Below, piece after piece: positions 1 through 12,366 of a DNA stretch of 64,000 nucleotides (the first letter of the stretch is position 1; every line of letters starts with the position of its first letter). The translations under genes and the position numbers were made by a program. Source of the stretch: Hanleya hanleyi (Eukaryota; Mollusca; Polyplacophora; Lepidopleurida; Hanleyidae). Where the stretch lies: contig JAVTVY010039307.1 of NCBI GenBank assembly GCA_036873755.1, positions 1 to 64,000 on the forward strand, read 5' to 3'. The notes beneath the pieces are model-generated. The model was not told the origin of the DNA. It searched no databases and worked only from the letters and a program-made list of their open reading frames with translations.

Positions 1-840
1 AACCGGATCTTGAAATTTAATATTGATGGTATCTGAATATTATTTCTTCGAACGCTCGTCATATTTCATAGAAATGCACTTGAATCTGTACATCCGTTAT
101 TACATCGACACATGTGAGATTGAGTAAACATGTTGACATTTGACACACTTTCCGTTTCCCCGAATACGGCGGGATATTGGTCAACAAGCTTTCACAGATT
201 AAGGAATCAAACATTGAAAATTCAACCTCAATTTTTTTCCCCAAAACTGGAAACTTGTGCGTTCAATTTTCGTTTTGCGTTTGACTGAGTGAGAGTCAGA
301 AATAAAAACAATTGCAACACAAAGCGTTTTCGATTTTCATTTTGCAAGGAGGCTTATGAATTAGGCGTACAATGGCTTGTGCGCTGTTACTCTCAATGAA
401 GGGAGCGAATATACAGTGACTTGGTTATCGATGCTCGTGTTGTCAGATCCCGTGTTATCGTTACTGATATATTTAGTGAATAAAAAGAATCCTTTGTAAA
501 ATAGTAATGAAATTATTCTTCATGCATTAAATACCATAATCTATTTATCCAATCTGCTATACTTTTTGATAAAACGACAAATGGGAGTACATATACGGTT
601 TGCATCCGGTGAAAATCAGTACCACCTTGATTATATCTGCTCAATGAGACTGCCGATAAGGATACGGTCGTCAGGAGTTTTATATGAACCATAAATCTGC
701 TGATTGTCGTATCATAACAGGCAACCTGCTTGGCTAATAGAATCCACGTGGTACTGAATTTCACCTGATCGATACCCGGACCCGTATAATATATGTTACT
801 AGTACGGAACTTGAATGTCAATCATGCATCCATTCAGCCA
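1..840. other. Non-repetitive stretch without recognisable gene
   Basis: Low-GC sequence with only short ORFs (about 100 codons or fewer) on the minus strand, none with a domain I recognise. No palindrome, simple repeat or element terminus was seen. Small exons of a split gene cannot be excluded by eye. Confidence 0.4.
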
Positions 841-3115
841 CTCAGACGTACCCGCCTTTTTATTCCTCGGGGCCCTGCCTTGCTCTACGATCCGGTGACA
901 TTTTCAGCGCCATAGTACTGGACTGGACGTGTACATTTTCCGAGACATCGACCTCGCTAGTTTCCCCCCAAAAACTATCTCCAAAGATCAGGCCAGGCCT
1001 TGTTGACTGAATATCATTCCAGGGTACATGATACGACAAAAGATGACGAAGGACGGACAACCCGAGTCACAATAGTCTGGTGTATGATGACATCTTCACC
1101 ACCACGAATCGTGCGTCACTGAACACCTTGAATCCCTTGGAATGGGTTCAATGATAATGCGCCAATACCCAATAGACTGTGTAGATGGTGACCAATATTC
1201 CTTTATTCGTTAACAAACGTCGACGTCAACGACGCCATCGGCGTCATCTAAACGAATTCATCCACGACATGCAGTGGCTGTTCCCATACCGCGACATGTC
1301 CTATACACTCTACATGTCTACATACTGATCGTTATATTCAGATTTGGTCATACTTGTACTTAATATTATAGGGTTGGAAGAAAAACAATAAAAATATTTG
1401 GAGTTTGATACTCGCATTTTCATTCAGTAAAAATAGACTTAGAACAAAAACGTTAGACCAACCACATTTAAACGCTTGTCTTCTCACCTATAACAACATG
1501 TGGTAAAAGACTACATTGACGCTCTGTAACACTCGATGTAGACTGCATGAGACTATTGTATTGCCCAGAAACAGTACATTGGTGTTCCGAATAACACACT
1601 GACACCATGTATTACATAGATGCTCTGTATTAACAGAGCACTGCGGGAGATTTTTCACTCAGAATTACACAATCATTATCTGTACGTATTATGGAGCGGC
1701 CATGGAGTATAATCACCAGGCCCGAGAAACGTAGGTGCAACGCGATGTGCTGATTGGTGGAAAGATTGAAGGAGAGCCACTGTGGGAGTTAACGATCTAT
1801 ACATGTGGCTTTATGTTGAAGTTTTCATCAGTAATTGATACAAAACCGAAATGCCAGAAGCAGTTTACTCCTCTGGACAATTAAGGGCGTCACGAGGACG
1901 CCACAAACAATGTCTTGCAGTATACTTGTTCATGGCCATTTAATCGCCGGGATGGGTTATGGCACCGCGAACGGTCACTCCACGGGTGAGCGACGGGAAA
2001 GTGTGATGATTATGGTCAACTCTTCAACTGATTGTGGTCAACCTAACTCAACTCAACGACCCAGCACAGAACTAACGTTTGATTCATGAACTGGTATCTC
2101 GACATGTGCTGCAACCTTCCGTTGAGAAGGAGCCCAGGGGGAGGTCAATCGCACAGTTGAGGAGCTCCGAGAGTCACAACCTGCGCAGCGCCTGCGGAGC
2201 CTGGAATTCAGAGCCAGCGCTCCTATATCCACAGTCAAGAAGGCCAGGGATGTCCAGTCGGACCCCGGCGATAGGTTTCTGGGTCACGTGCATGACGACA
2301 TCGATGGTTTCCGGGAAGCCCCAGTTATATATACCGTCGCAGCTAGTCTACGATCCGGCGACGTTTTCAGCGCCACCGTCCTGTGCGAGACCCCCACAAC
2401 TTCCCCCTTATCGACCTAGCTCATTTCTCCAACTACTTGGATGTTATGATTAAGGGTCAGGATCACACCACAGCCTTTCGACTGAATCTCGCTTTTGGGT
2501 AAATTATGCGCTATAAAGAGAGAGCGAAACTCTTGAATTTGTCGGCCAGTGCCAACAACCACGTGTATACACTACCCTTCATCGTTACAAATCGGGAGTC
2601 ACTGGAGACGGTCGTTATCCAGGTTGGCCAGCTGAATCCGCTGGGATAGGCTCATCAGCGGCTATGTTTGAATAGCAAATGGACGGTGGAGTTTGTGCCC
2701 ATTGTGAAGTTTTACGTGACCAAACAGATCGACCACCCCATCCACTGAACGTATTCATCCACGCCATGCATTGACTATACCCATAGAGCGACATTCCGTA
2801 TAAATGTCTACATGCGGATTGTTACAGTCAGCTTTGTTATCACGTGTATCATCGTGCTTACAATACAGAACACAATCATGGTGTTTGATATATCATTTTT
2901 ATCCGGTGAACAACGTCAGGACAACAACGCCAGAACAACAACATTGGAACAACAATTTGAGTCCGGCCACCAACGCATATCTTCTCGCGAACAACACAAC
3001 GTTGCAAAACACTACTTTGGCGTATAGTAACACGGCATTGTTGTTATATATCATTCTGGACCCATAACAGTAAATTGACGTTCTGTTAATGACATACACT
3101 GTCACTTGCCCTCGT
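841..3115 (+). repeat. Diverged direct duplication, period about 1.47-1.49 kb
   Basis: Several blocks recur in the same order. TCTACGATCCGG followed by TTTTCAGCGCC occurs near 881 and 2348. The AATTCATCCACG.CATGCA block with its ACATGTCTACAT.C tail occurs near 1255 and 2750. An ACAGTA/ACATT...GACA.C block occurs near 1575 and 3065. Spacing between pairs is about 1470-1490 bp, so roughly 840-1620 and 2330-3115 are two diverged copies of one sequence, separated by 1621-2330. No conserved reading frame is shared by the copies, so this is most likely an old non-coding tandem duplication or two copies of one transposon. Short ORFs inside look incidental. Confidence 0.6.
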
Positions 3116-4130
3116 ATTTATAGGAGACCGTCACAATTAATATCCAGGTAAGTGATGGTGGTTCCACTGGGAAGGTGTCCCGCTGCTGGTGTAGTGCTCT
3201 ACCCGCGGTAACCACCTTCAGCTCGCATCGGGTCCGCACTTCCGGTTTCGCCATAGATTCCCAGTCCGGGTTGAATTACAACACATATAAGGGAAGTGGG
3301 AAGAGGTGCTGACATACTGACAGAGCCACATGACTTCACAGTATAGTCTTCTGGTTAACCTATTCTAAAGCACATACCAAGAATCGAACGATTCGTGATA
3401 TGTGTTGTATCTCAGGTAAGCTTTTATTGTACCTGTTCATGTGGCAACTTGGATGACATAACCACACGGACCTTAGACCGTCATGTATTCCGAATCCAAG
3501 TCCATCTTTCTCAACTGCCAGCCCGAGGGATTGAATAAAACACACATGCAGTAGTTCTGGAATTTCAACACACGGAGCTTCGCCATCTGGTACAGCATAC
3601 ACCCAATGAGAATAGAGAGACTGCACATGATGGTATTTTTGGTGAGGTGACTTCGTACGTGGTATCGTCAATGAGCTCCACGTGACTGGATACGGGCGAG
3701 TTCACGTGCTTGTGGGCTTATTTTTTGGTGGAAATGTGAATGTTGACGTGGCGGTCTTAGTTAATCACAGTTTTGCCATTGGTGCTGTTGCCCAGCAATT
3801 TCATCGTCTCCCCGATAATGACTTTCCTGTGGTCGACATCCCCGCCTTATGTAACAAATGGCTAAAATGGCATCGGCGTAATGGGCCAGTCTAATGTTGT
3901 CGTGTAGTCGGAAAATGTGCAGGTTCAGCTTTGGACAATGGCGGTGAAAACAGCGACGGATCGTGGGCCGATGCCGGTGGTACATAGGACTCACAGCTAT
4001 CTGTTCTCGTAACGCTATATTGGGCCGCTCGTCAGAGTCGGTAGTGAAGCCTCCTCCTCGGGCGGTACTGGGTTCCTGGAGAGCGGTGATAGGATTATAG
4101 TTAGAATAATTCAATGGATTAAACTGTCAG
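3116..4130. other. Stretch without recognisable gene
   Basis: Ordinary mixed-composition DNA. ORFs of 103 and 117 codons on the minus strand (3360-3671, 3761-4114) show no domain or biased composition that I recognise. It borders directly on the 77-bp minisatellite. Confidence 0.4.
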
Positions 4131-5440
4131 ACCTATGAGGCCATTATGCCGTCCCAGCCCTGTACCAAGTGTTATACCTCATCTGACTAACCACAAACAA
4201 ACAATAGAGAGACGAGGCCATTATGCCGTCCCAGCCCTATACCAAGTGTTATACCTCATCCGACTAACAACAAACAAACAAAAGAGAGATGAAGCCATTA
4301 TGCCGTCCCAGCCCTATGCCAAGTGTTATACCTAATCTGACTAACAACAAACAAACAATTGAGAGATGAGGCCATTATGCCGTCCCAGCTCTATACCAAG
4401 TGTTATACCTCATCTGACTAACAACAAACAAACAAAAGAGAGATGAGGCCATTATGCCGTCCCAGCCCTATGCCAAGTGTTATACCTAATCTGACTAACA
4501 ACAAACAAACAATTGAGAGATGAGGCCATTATGTCGTCCCAGCTCTATACCAAGTGTTATACCTCATCTGACTAACAACACACAGACAATAGAGAGATGA
4601 GGGCATTATGCCGTCCCAGCCCTATACCAAGTGCTATACCTTATCTGACTAACAACAAACAAACAATTGAGAGATGAGGCCATTGTGCCATCCCAGCTCT
4701 ATACCAAGTGTTATACCTAATCTGACTAACAACAAACAAACAATAGAGAGATGAGGCCATTATGCCGTCCCAGCCCTGTACCAAGTGTTATACCTCATCT
4801 GACTAACAACAAACAAACAATAGAGAGATGAGTCCATTATGCAGTCCCAGCCCTGTACCAAGTGTTATACCTAATCTGACTAACAACAAACAAACAATTG
4901 AGAGATGAGGCCATTATGCTGTCCCAGCTCTATACCAAGTGTTATACTTCAGCTGACTATTAAACAACAAACAAACACTAGAGAGATGAGACCATTATGC
5001 CGTCCCAGCCCTGTACGAAGTGTTATACCTAATCTGACTAACAACAAACAAACAATAGAGAGATGAAGTCATTATGCCGTCCCAGCCCTGTACCAAGTGC
5101 TATACCTAATCTGACTAACAACAAACAAACAATAGAGAGATGAGGCCATTATGTCGTCCCAGCCCTATACCAAGTGTTATACCTCATCTGACTAACAACG
5201 AACAAATAATAGAGAAATGAGGCCATTATGCCGTCTCAGCCCTATACCAAGTGTTATACCTAATTTGACTAACAACAAACAAACAATTGAGAGATGAGGC
5301 CATTATGCCGTCCCAGCCCTATACCAAGTGTTATACCTCATCTGACTATTAAACAACAAACAAACACTAGAGAGATGAGACAATTATGCCGTACCAGCCC
5401 TGTACCAAGTGTTATACCTAATCTGACAAAAAACAAGCTC
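4131..5440 (+). repeat. Minisatellite, about 17 copies of a 77-78 bp unit
   Basis: The unit contains GAGGCCATTATGCCGTCCCA, then TACCAAGTGTTATACCT, then CTGACTAACAACAAACAAAC, repeated head to tail. Starts measured at 4133, 4211 and 4288 give 77-78 bp. Variants split into subtypes (CCCTGTACC, CCCTATACC, CTCTATACC; CCTCATCTG or CCTAATCTG). Two copies carry a short insertion (TATTAAACAACAAAC near 4960 and 5345), which suggests that a multi-unit block was duplicated. The array decays at about 5430. Short ORFs inside are artefacts of the repeat. Confidence 0.95.
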
Positions 5441-5950
5441 TTTGACTTTACAACTGTAGAACGTATCATATGTGCGCTTATTCACATAACCCTACAAGCA
5501 GAAAATTTTGAGAAAATTGAAAATGGGGTCCACGAGGGAGCTTTTCATCAATTGTTTGTCTTTTTTTGTATATAAAAGTGCCAGATTTATATTATTTACG
5601 TCGTATAATTATTTCATAATTTATTATTCAGATTTTTTTAGGAGAATTTCCTAAATAAAACATGGACCAAAGAAAAGTATTTTAGAATATGATATAAGTA
5701 GATACATTTAGTGGGACAGCTGTGTTTTCAATTACATATGCATCTGAGTTTAGATGTCATTCGGGTTGGAAATGAGAAATGTGAGATCGAAGAGGATGAG
5801 GGCGATACTGACATCCTGGATTCTTCATATCGGAACTAGATGAACTATGATTTCATGTTCAGGTTGACTTTATTGGAGCGCAGAATTACAAGGCTGCATA
5901 CGAATTCAAGGATGGCGAGTAATTCTGGCCTTAAAAAGGAAGTATTGCGT
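5441..5950. other. AT-rich spacer
   Basis: AT-rich sequence between the 77-bp minisatellite and the 41-bp repeat element. No gene, RNA or element terminus recognised. Confidence 0.4.
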
Positions 5951-6823
5951 ACAACTTGCCATTTGTACGATGGCCGAGAAGGGACATCGCTATATTGTGT
6001 TATGAATCGGGACCGACACACGAAGGCAGGATGCGAAGTCGCGAAGGCAGGATGCGAAGTCGCGAGGGCAGGATGCGAAGTCGCGAGGTCAGGATGCGAA
6101 ATCAAAACAGCGAAGCGCGAAGTCAGGATGCGAAGCGCGGAGACAGGATGCGAAGTCGCGAGGCCTGGATGCGAAATCAAAACAGCGAAGCGCGAATTCA
6201 GGATGCGAAGTCAGAATGCGAAGCGCGAAGTCAGGATGCGAAGTCGCGAGAACAGGATGCGAAATCAAAACAGCGAAGCGCGAAACGCGAAGTCAGGATG
6301 CGAAATCAAAACAGCGAGGCGCGAAGCGCGAAGTCAGGATGCGAAATCAAAACAGCGAAGCGCGAAGCCAGGATGCGAAATCAAAACAGCGAGGCGCGAA
6401 GCACGAAGTCAGGATGCGAAATCAAAACAGCGAGGCGGGAAGCGCGAAGTCAGGATGCGAAATCAAAACAGCGAGGCGCGAAGCGCGAAGTCAGGATGCG
6501 AAATCAAAACAGCGAGGCGCGAAGCGCGAAGTCAGGACGCGAAATCAAAACAGCGAAGCGCGAAGCCAGGATGCGAAATCAAAACAGCGAGGCGCGACGC
6601 GCGAAGTCAGGATGCAAAATCAAAACAGCGAGGCGCGAAGCGCGAAGTCAGCATGCGAAAGCAAAACAGCGAGGCGCGAAGCGCGAAGTCAGGATGCGAA
6701 ATCAAAACAGCGAGGCGCGAAGCGCGAAGTCAGGATGCGAAATCAAAACATCAGCATTGCGCATGATCCTATCAAAACGAGGCCGGTTTGTAGCCCTGAT
6801 TCCTAATATACATTGTAGGGGCA
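5951..6823 (+). repeat. Repeat element with internal 41-bp minisatellite, plus-oriented copy
   Basis: The core is a head-to-tail array of a roughly 41-bp unit (AGGATGCGAAATCAAAACAG, then CGAGGCGCGAAGCGCGAAGTC) with shorter variants at its start. On one side it is flanked by a conserved block (ATGGCCGAGAAGGGACATCG near 5970) and on the other by GCATGATCCTATCAAAACGA (6760-6781) plus GGCCGGTTTGTAGCCCT. The same flanks and array occur reverse-complemented at 8203-8907, which defines the element. Because 41 is not a multiple of three and the unit contains no plus-strand stop, all three plus frames stay open for hundreds of codons. The resulting Arg/Lys/Gln-rich 'proteins' are artefacts. Confidence 0.9.
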
Positions 6824-8202
6824 TTCGGTATTTGAATTTCGAATAATAATTGAACAAATATATATCAATTTGTGTATTTTCAATTCTGGTTTATAACTGT
6901 GCAAGTTATAAATGCACACCCAAAGCCTGTTTATCGAACTATTTGATTTGGCTGTTTCTGTGGTGGATACTGACGGGAAATTCTGGAAATGAATTAGAAC
7001 ACGGCCGATTTGTACCATACAGCATATACAAGAATATCTCTTTATTTATGCTTATATTTCAAAGGGTTGATGTAAACAGATAAACAATAAATTGACAATA
7101 TTTGGCGGCCTCGGCCTTGATGAATCTCGACTTCGGACTCCAAACTATATGCATCGTCGGATGAATGATGTAACTAGTTTATTGAACAGAAAAATCGTTT
7201 GGCTTGTATCTGGGTCTAGTTTCAATAAATTTCAGTGTACATTTATTGAGATATCTACTTCTGAGTCGCTTGACTTCGGTCTCGGAGCGTCGATTCCAAA
7301 GATGAGGAGGAAAAAAAGAATAGAAATAAAAAATACGGGGCGGCCGAATATTTCGGGACGGGCGGTGATGCTAAACAGGAAACTTTTTTAACCAGCCTAA
7401 TGTTCGCGAATTATGATATTACCCTGTACGTAGACGTTTGGCATGGAGTGACGAACATACGAGTTTTAGACAATAGCCCCAAATTAACCGCTAATTATCT
7501 TACTCCTTGTTAATAGTCTATCTGTTTCCATGTGTATATATTTATTAGCACATAATAAGGATGTATGGAAATATTGAACCTTGATTTCACATTTTATATC
7601 ATCAATCCTAAATTTGTACAAACCTCCATCTTAGAATTGGCCCGGATCGTTTAGGACACAGGGCTAAGTAGCACTGTTGTGTCAGAGATATATATTTTTT
7701 TATTTTTAATTTGATTTGCTTTTTCAATTTTAAAATTTCTATTTTTTTTTTAGAATCACTAAATTATCATATAGCTTACTAATACTCATACGTGGCCATA
7801 TTTTAAAGCGAGAGCCCGTGTTTGCCAAGCATGGAAAATTACACTATATACACTATATATAAAGACCAGTTTATCTGGTAAGCAATAATTCTCAATTATT
7901 CCTAGATGGTATGGCCCATTCACACACCAGGCTAACTGGAAATTGGCAAGATTGGAATAAAAATGTCAACCTGAACAGTCACCAGGTTGACATAGAGTCT
8001 TAAGCAAGCTTTGAGCGCTTCAGTATAAATTATCACTTATTCGGGTTGATTTTAATCATTCCCGAAACACCAGATCTGAAAATATATTCAAATACCATTT
8101 GTGAATTTCTATAAAACATCAGTAATGCAAAGAAAAGATACACATCAGAATAATTTTACTTCCTCCGTTGCTGTGATAACAACCAGCAATAATCTTCAAT
8201 TG
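6824..8202. other. Spacer between the two inverted minisatellite elements
   Basis: AT-rich spacer of about 1.38 kb with no convincing gene. An ORF of 99 codons (7092-7391) has no recognisable domain. Near 7840-7860 there is a short direct repeat (ACTATATACACTATATATA). Together with the flanking arms it would form the loop of a large inverted repeat. Confidence 0.5.
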
Positions 8203-8907
8203 CCCCTACAATGTATATCAGGAATTAGGGCTACAAACCGGCCTCGTTTTGATAGGATCATGCGCAATGCTGATGTTTTGATTTCGCATCCTGACTTCGC
8301 GCTTCGCTCCTCGCTGTTTTGATTTCGCATCCTGACTTCGCGCTTCGCGCCTCGCTGTTTTGATTTCGCATCCTGACTTCGCGCCTCGCTGTTTTGATTT
8401 CGCATCCTGACTTCGCGCTTCGCTGTTTTTGATTTCGCATCCTGACTTCGCGCTTCGCTGTTTTGATTTCGCATCCTGGCTTCGCGCTTCGCTGTTTTGA
8501 TTTCGCATCCTGACTTCGCGCTTCGCGCCTCGCTGTTTTGATTTCGCATCCTGACTTCGCGCTTCGCGCCTCGCTGTTTTGATTTCGCATCCTGCCCTCG
8601 CGACTTCGCATCCTGACTTCGCGCTTCGCATCCTGGCTTCGCATCCTGACTTCGCGCTTCGCTGTTTTGATTTCGCATCCTGGCCTCGCGACTTCGCATC
8701 CTGACTTCGCGCTTCGCATCCTGACTTCGCATCCTGACTTCGCACTTCGCGCTTCGCTGTTTTGATTTCGCATCCTGGCCTCGCGATTTCGCATCCTGCC
8801 CTCGCGGCTTCGTATCCTGCCTTCGCGACTTCGCATCCTGCCTTCGTGTGTCGGTCCGGATTCATAACACAATACAGCGATGTCCCTTCTCGGCCATCAT
8901 ACATTTG
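8203..8907 (-). repeat. Repeat element with internal 41-bp minisatellite, minus-oriented copy
   Basis: Reverse complement of the element at 5951-6823. It opens with the AGGGCTACAAACCGGCCTCG and TTTTGATAGGATCATGCGC block and ends with CGATGTCCCTTCTCGGCCAT. Between them lies the same 41-bp unit in reverse. It is about 170 bp shorter than the other copy because it has fewer and differently arranged units. Flank identity between the copies is high, so the two insertions, or the inversion that produced them, may be young. The minus-strand ORFs of up to 238 codons here are the same three-frames-open artefact. Confidence 0.9.
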
Positions 8908-9933
8908 AGTTCTAACGTTTGTATCTAATTCCATTGGGATTATATCTGCTGTAACATTATTTCAAAATAGCATTTTTTTTAAGGTTCATATTTGAGATAT
9001 ATTAAGAGATACGAGAAATGCAGAAAGAAAAACCAAACAAAAGTCCGATATCAAACATCTGTCGATATGTGTAAGAGGCTCGTTACTGTTGATAATTAGA
9101 TTTATTCGGGGATCTAGTGGGTAAATGTTTTCTTTACTTTCTTGCTACTCCCTTGCTCCTGTCGTCAATAACACACCAGCACCGTAGCCAGGATATATTG
9201 ATGGGGGGGGATGAGGAGGTTTGCTTCCGTCTATCGGTACGTACCTCTAAAAAAAAGGGGATCCTGGTCTGATACCGTCATATAATTTTACTATCTTATC
9301 CTTAAAATTGGTTTCTAAGAAACCATGTATGTGAAAACCGTGTAAAGTGAGTCCATTGCGCGATCATTGGCTAGTTGTTTTGGTTGGTGAAGGAATTGGC
9401 CTATCTGATACGCGTTATCCACCCAGAAATCTGCTAACCTATAAATATACATACATTTCTAAAATCAGTTCTTGGAAGTGACACATAATACCACAGATTC
9501 AGATGAATTAATTGCGGTCAACACGTGTTCGACGATGGGCTGCAACATTACCGGATGCGATTACAAGTAAACAAGCCACTCAGAGAACTTAACCCTTCAC
9601 CTTCGATGTAAATGTAGACGGCACTATTAAAATTCGTTGCTAATTATCTAGTAAATTGGGCTATGCATCTCCAGAAAGCTCCATTATTTCCCAGGGTAAC
9701 AAGTTCTCCATCTGGCTCACTGATTTGCCCTCTCAACTATGTCGGAGGAAACAAAAAATATTTCAACCAGGCGGGTTATCTTAAACTAAATGAGATGATT
9801 TGTTGTGTACAACAATGCATCTAGATGGTTAGCTTTTCGGTAATCCAAAGTCCTGGACAAAACTGAAAATGCCTATATCCATATGTTGGATACCCGAGGA
9901 GATCTATGGGGGCTAGGGGGGTCAGAACCGGCA
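8908..9933. other. Stretch without recognisable gene
   Basis: AT-rich DNA with a few homopolymer runs. No ORF of note and no RNA gene seen. Confidence 0.4.
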
Positions 9934-9954
9934 ATATATATATATATATATATA
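9934..9954. repeat. (TA)n microsatellite
   Basis: About ten uninterrupted AT dinucleotides just upstream of the foldback transposon. Confidence 0.95.
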
Positions 9955-9994
9955 ACTAGAGCTTTTCCGTGAACATACAGTTTGTCAGTTACTT

Positions 9995-10062
9995 GCCGAA
10001 GGGCGGTGGTTCTTTCCGGGTACTCCGGCTCCCTCCGCCAACCAAACTGACCGCCACCATAT
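9995..10062 (+). repeat. Short GC-rich dispersed-repeat fragment
   Basis: A block reading GGTTCTTTCCGGGTACTCCG, then CTCCCTCCGCC, then AACTGACCGCCACC is compositionally unlike its surroundings. It resembles a short motif I have seen in many marine invertebrate repeats. It abuts the TA target site of the foldback transposon, so that element probably landed in an older repeat. The family is not assigned. Confidence 0.35.
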
Positions 10063-10321
10063 TAGTCCGTGAGCTACTAAGGCTCACCTTGCACCCCCCC
10101 CCCCCCTTCACTACAGACCGAAACTATGTTGTTATGTTCTTTAGGACATGTCAAATAAGAAACAATTTGTTAACATTCGATAAACTGGGACTCACTACCC
10201 TTTTAATCACTTTTAAATTACCCCTGTGTTAATAAGTACAATTTTTGTGACAATAGGGGGTAGGGTTACAAGAATAGTCTTGTCTTCCATAACTATTATC
10301 CAATCTTTATGATGTTGGTCA
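10063..10321 (+). repeat. Outer part of the left foldback arm
   Basis: Starts at the TA target site with GTCCGTGAGCTAC, followed by a C14-type homopolymer (10090-10103) and a conserved region. Its reverse complement is 19660-19918. It ends exactly at GTCA (10318-10321), the target duplication of the LTR element. Confidence 0.85.
10318..10321 (+). other. Left target-site duplication of the LTR retrotransposon
   Basis: GTCA immediately before the left LTR terminus TGAAACG. The same GTCA follows the right LTR end at 17175-17178. The reverse complement of the right foldback arm near 19665 shows a single GTCA at the corresponding position, which confirms the duplication. Confidence 0.9.
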
Positions 10322-10679
10322 TGAAACGTTTTTACTTTGATAACGTGGGATAACACGACTAAGCCCCTCCAAGCGTTGATAACCGTCAATGGATGCGGAC
10401 GGCCTGGGCACGACAGTACTATCACAGTACAAAGGCTTCTACGGCACCGGCCCGCCTCTCTGTAACACCGCAGGACTATTCAACTGCACGGCTCACCACA
10501 GCAGCAGACGGCACCCCTCGTAGGAATACATCCCCAGGCTTCAGCGACCACGCTCACGGCGACTCACTCCGCGGCCTGGCTCCAAGGATGAATCATCAAG
10601 GCTAGAGTTCACGGCTACACGGTCCACATAGGATCGGACATCAATAACACACGGTGGATAGGCAGGCGCCTGGTCTAGT

Positions 10680-10930
10680 AACCCTCTTCCTATACTACTG
10701 TATGGGCACCTGGAATCGGCACCCTCCTTCTATACTACTGTATGGTCAACTAGTATAGGAACCCTCCTTCTATACTACTGTATGGTCAACTAGTATAGGA
10801 ACCCTCCTTCTATACTACTGTATGGTCAGTTGACCCTTGAACCCTCTCTCTATACTACTGCAGGGTCTTCCGCAATAGATGGGCATCAGGTCAAGGATTC
10901 CCCCTCTATATACTACTGTATGAGACAGTA
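10680..10930 (+). repeat. 40-bp minisatellite inside the LTR
   Basis: About six head-to-tail units containing ACCCTCCTTCTATACTACTG followed by TATGGTCA. Starts at 10761 and 10801 give a 40-bp period. The same array is present in the other LTR (about 15588-15838). Confidence 0.85.
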
Positions 10931-11661
10931 GTAATCTATCATTGGCCGTGAATTACTCAATATATGTACAGGTTGGTGAGCGACTGTACTTATGGAGGCG
11001 TGAATGAATAATCGTTCATCGTACGATTAACTGGGTAGATGTATATTTATCAAGCTATAGGCTCGAACCTATAGCTTGTGGGTGTTAGCGTGAATGTATT
11101 TCAACCCGTGGATGATTTGGTTTAGCTATATCCTCTTCACAGAAACTCGCATCCCCTACCGGATATAGCTTAATAGATACACTAACCACAGCGCAATCCC
11201 TGAACAACTGTGCGATACGATTGAAGGCAAGGAGAGATGCGGCTAATGTATGGCCATGCTATCGACACGAACGCCGTTAGTTAATTCCCAGAGCTGAGCC
11301 CGTACTAGCGTACGGTAGAGAATAAGAATAACCATTGGCGATAAGTGTCTATACTCTTAACTTCCAGCGCAATATCCGTTCAACTGTGCAATACGGTTGA
11401 AGGCGGATAGAGATCGAAGCAGAGTAAACACAGCCCGGGCATGTGAATGTAAGTGTGTGTAATGAATGTTACGATGTTATAATATTCGGCGGCCTGGTCA
11501 CGGCCCGGCGGCGGCACAAATTCGGCGGCGGTACTTCTCCAATTCGGCGGCGGTCTTTCTCCGGCCCGGCAATGTATTGGATTTCTTCTCCCAAAATGAT
11601 TTTGCGTGTGCTCTCACCTCGATGTTTCTGCTGGTCTGCCTCGTTTCAGCGGGAGTCCGGC

Positions 11662-11669
11662 TTATATAG
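11662..11669 (-). promoter_or_regulatory. TATA-box-like motif of the 3' LTR
   Basis: The minus strand reads TATATAAGCC just upstream of GGACTCCCGCTG. The identical site occurs in the other LTR (16638-16645). Position and strand fit the U3 promoter of a minus-strand retroelement. Inferred, not tested. Confidence 0.55.
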
Positions 11670-12181
11670 GGCTACCGCTCTTCTGCGGATAAAGGTAGAA
11701 ACAAACGTCGAAAATGACAGCGCCCTCTTTATTGTCACTTACACCACTTCCCGATCAGTTTATCTGGACTTCGCTGAATAAATATGGCTATGGAGGAACA
11801 AACCATAATTCATAATGGACGTCACTGGTAAATCTCAGCTTCCAACTCTCTCTGGTTAATTCATACGAAGACCGCAAAGTTCACTGTCCCTCATCTACAT
11901 ATCTCGAATGTTGACTTCCGGATTCCTGACTGACGTCATCTACAGCGGAGTGCCTCTCACCGTTCCAACTGATCATTTGAGATAACTTCACCGGGATTTC
12001 GAGGTATTGTCTGTCTCACGGATTATCATAGTTCATTCCAGGAAAATTACAGCGTTGAATTCCATCAGGTAAGTCAACCGCACACATAAACACAATGTAA
12101 CTTTCGATTTCACATAGTCACGTAACATTCAGAAGCTGTGATTTATGAAAGGGGTCGTTGTCAACCTGCACTTTCGTTACA

Positions 12182-12195
12182 CTACCCCCGCCTTC
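12182..12195 (-). promoter_or_regulatory. Polypurine-tract-like sequence
   Basis: The minus strand reads GAAGGCGGGGGTAG immediately before the TGTAACG terminus of the 3' LTR. A purine-rich run directly 5' of the 3' LTR is the expected plus-strand priming site. It has two pyrimidine interruptions. Confidence 0.6.
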
Positions 12196-12366
12196 GAAGA
12201 ACAGAACATATGTACAGCGTATATACAACAAAATTACAGGACGACGGTCCTCTTGACTTCCTGGCCAAGTCGTCGTCACTTGCAGTGGACATCAGGTCCA
12301 CAGCAGGCCACAGCTGTCTCTTGCTGGAGTCATGCATCATGCATCTGAGGCAGTAAAGCCTCGGGG

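Larger units (their letters stand above)
10322..12181 (-). repeat. 3' LTR (left copy, 1.86 kb)
   Basis: Direct repeat of the right LTR. Relative to that copy it lacks about 660 bp after its first 32 bp: CACGACTAAGCCCC follows at 10354 here but at 15259 there. It also lacks about 60 bp corresponding to 16013-16073, one GGCGGCGGTAC unit near 16490, and a short segment near 16922. The missing 660 bp includes a GTCTCGTCTTACACGACTA repeat, so deletion between short direct repeats is plausible. Confidence 0.9.

Noticed and set aside
4131..5440. CRISPR array
   Set aside because: Units are contiguous with no unique spacers of constant size and no cas genes; it is a minisatellite.
5840..6846. Long Arg/Lys/Gln-rich ORFs of up to 308 codons
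   Set aside because: Product of a stop-free 41-bp tandem unit open in all three frames; the same applies to 8196-8934 on the minus strand.
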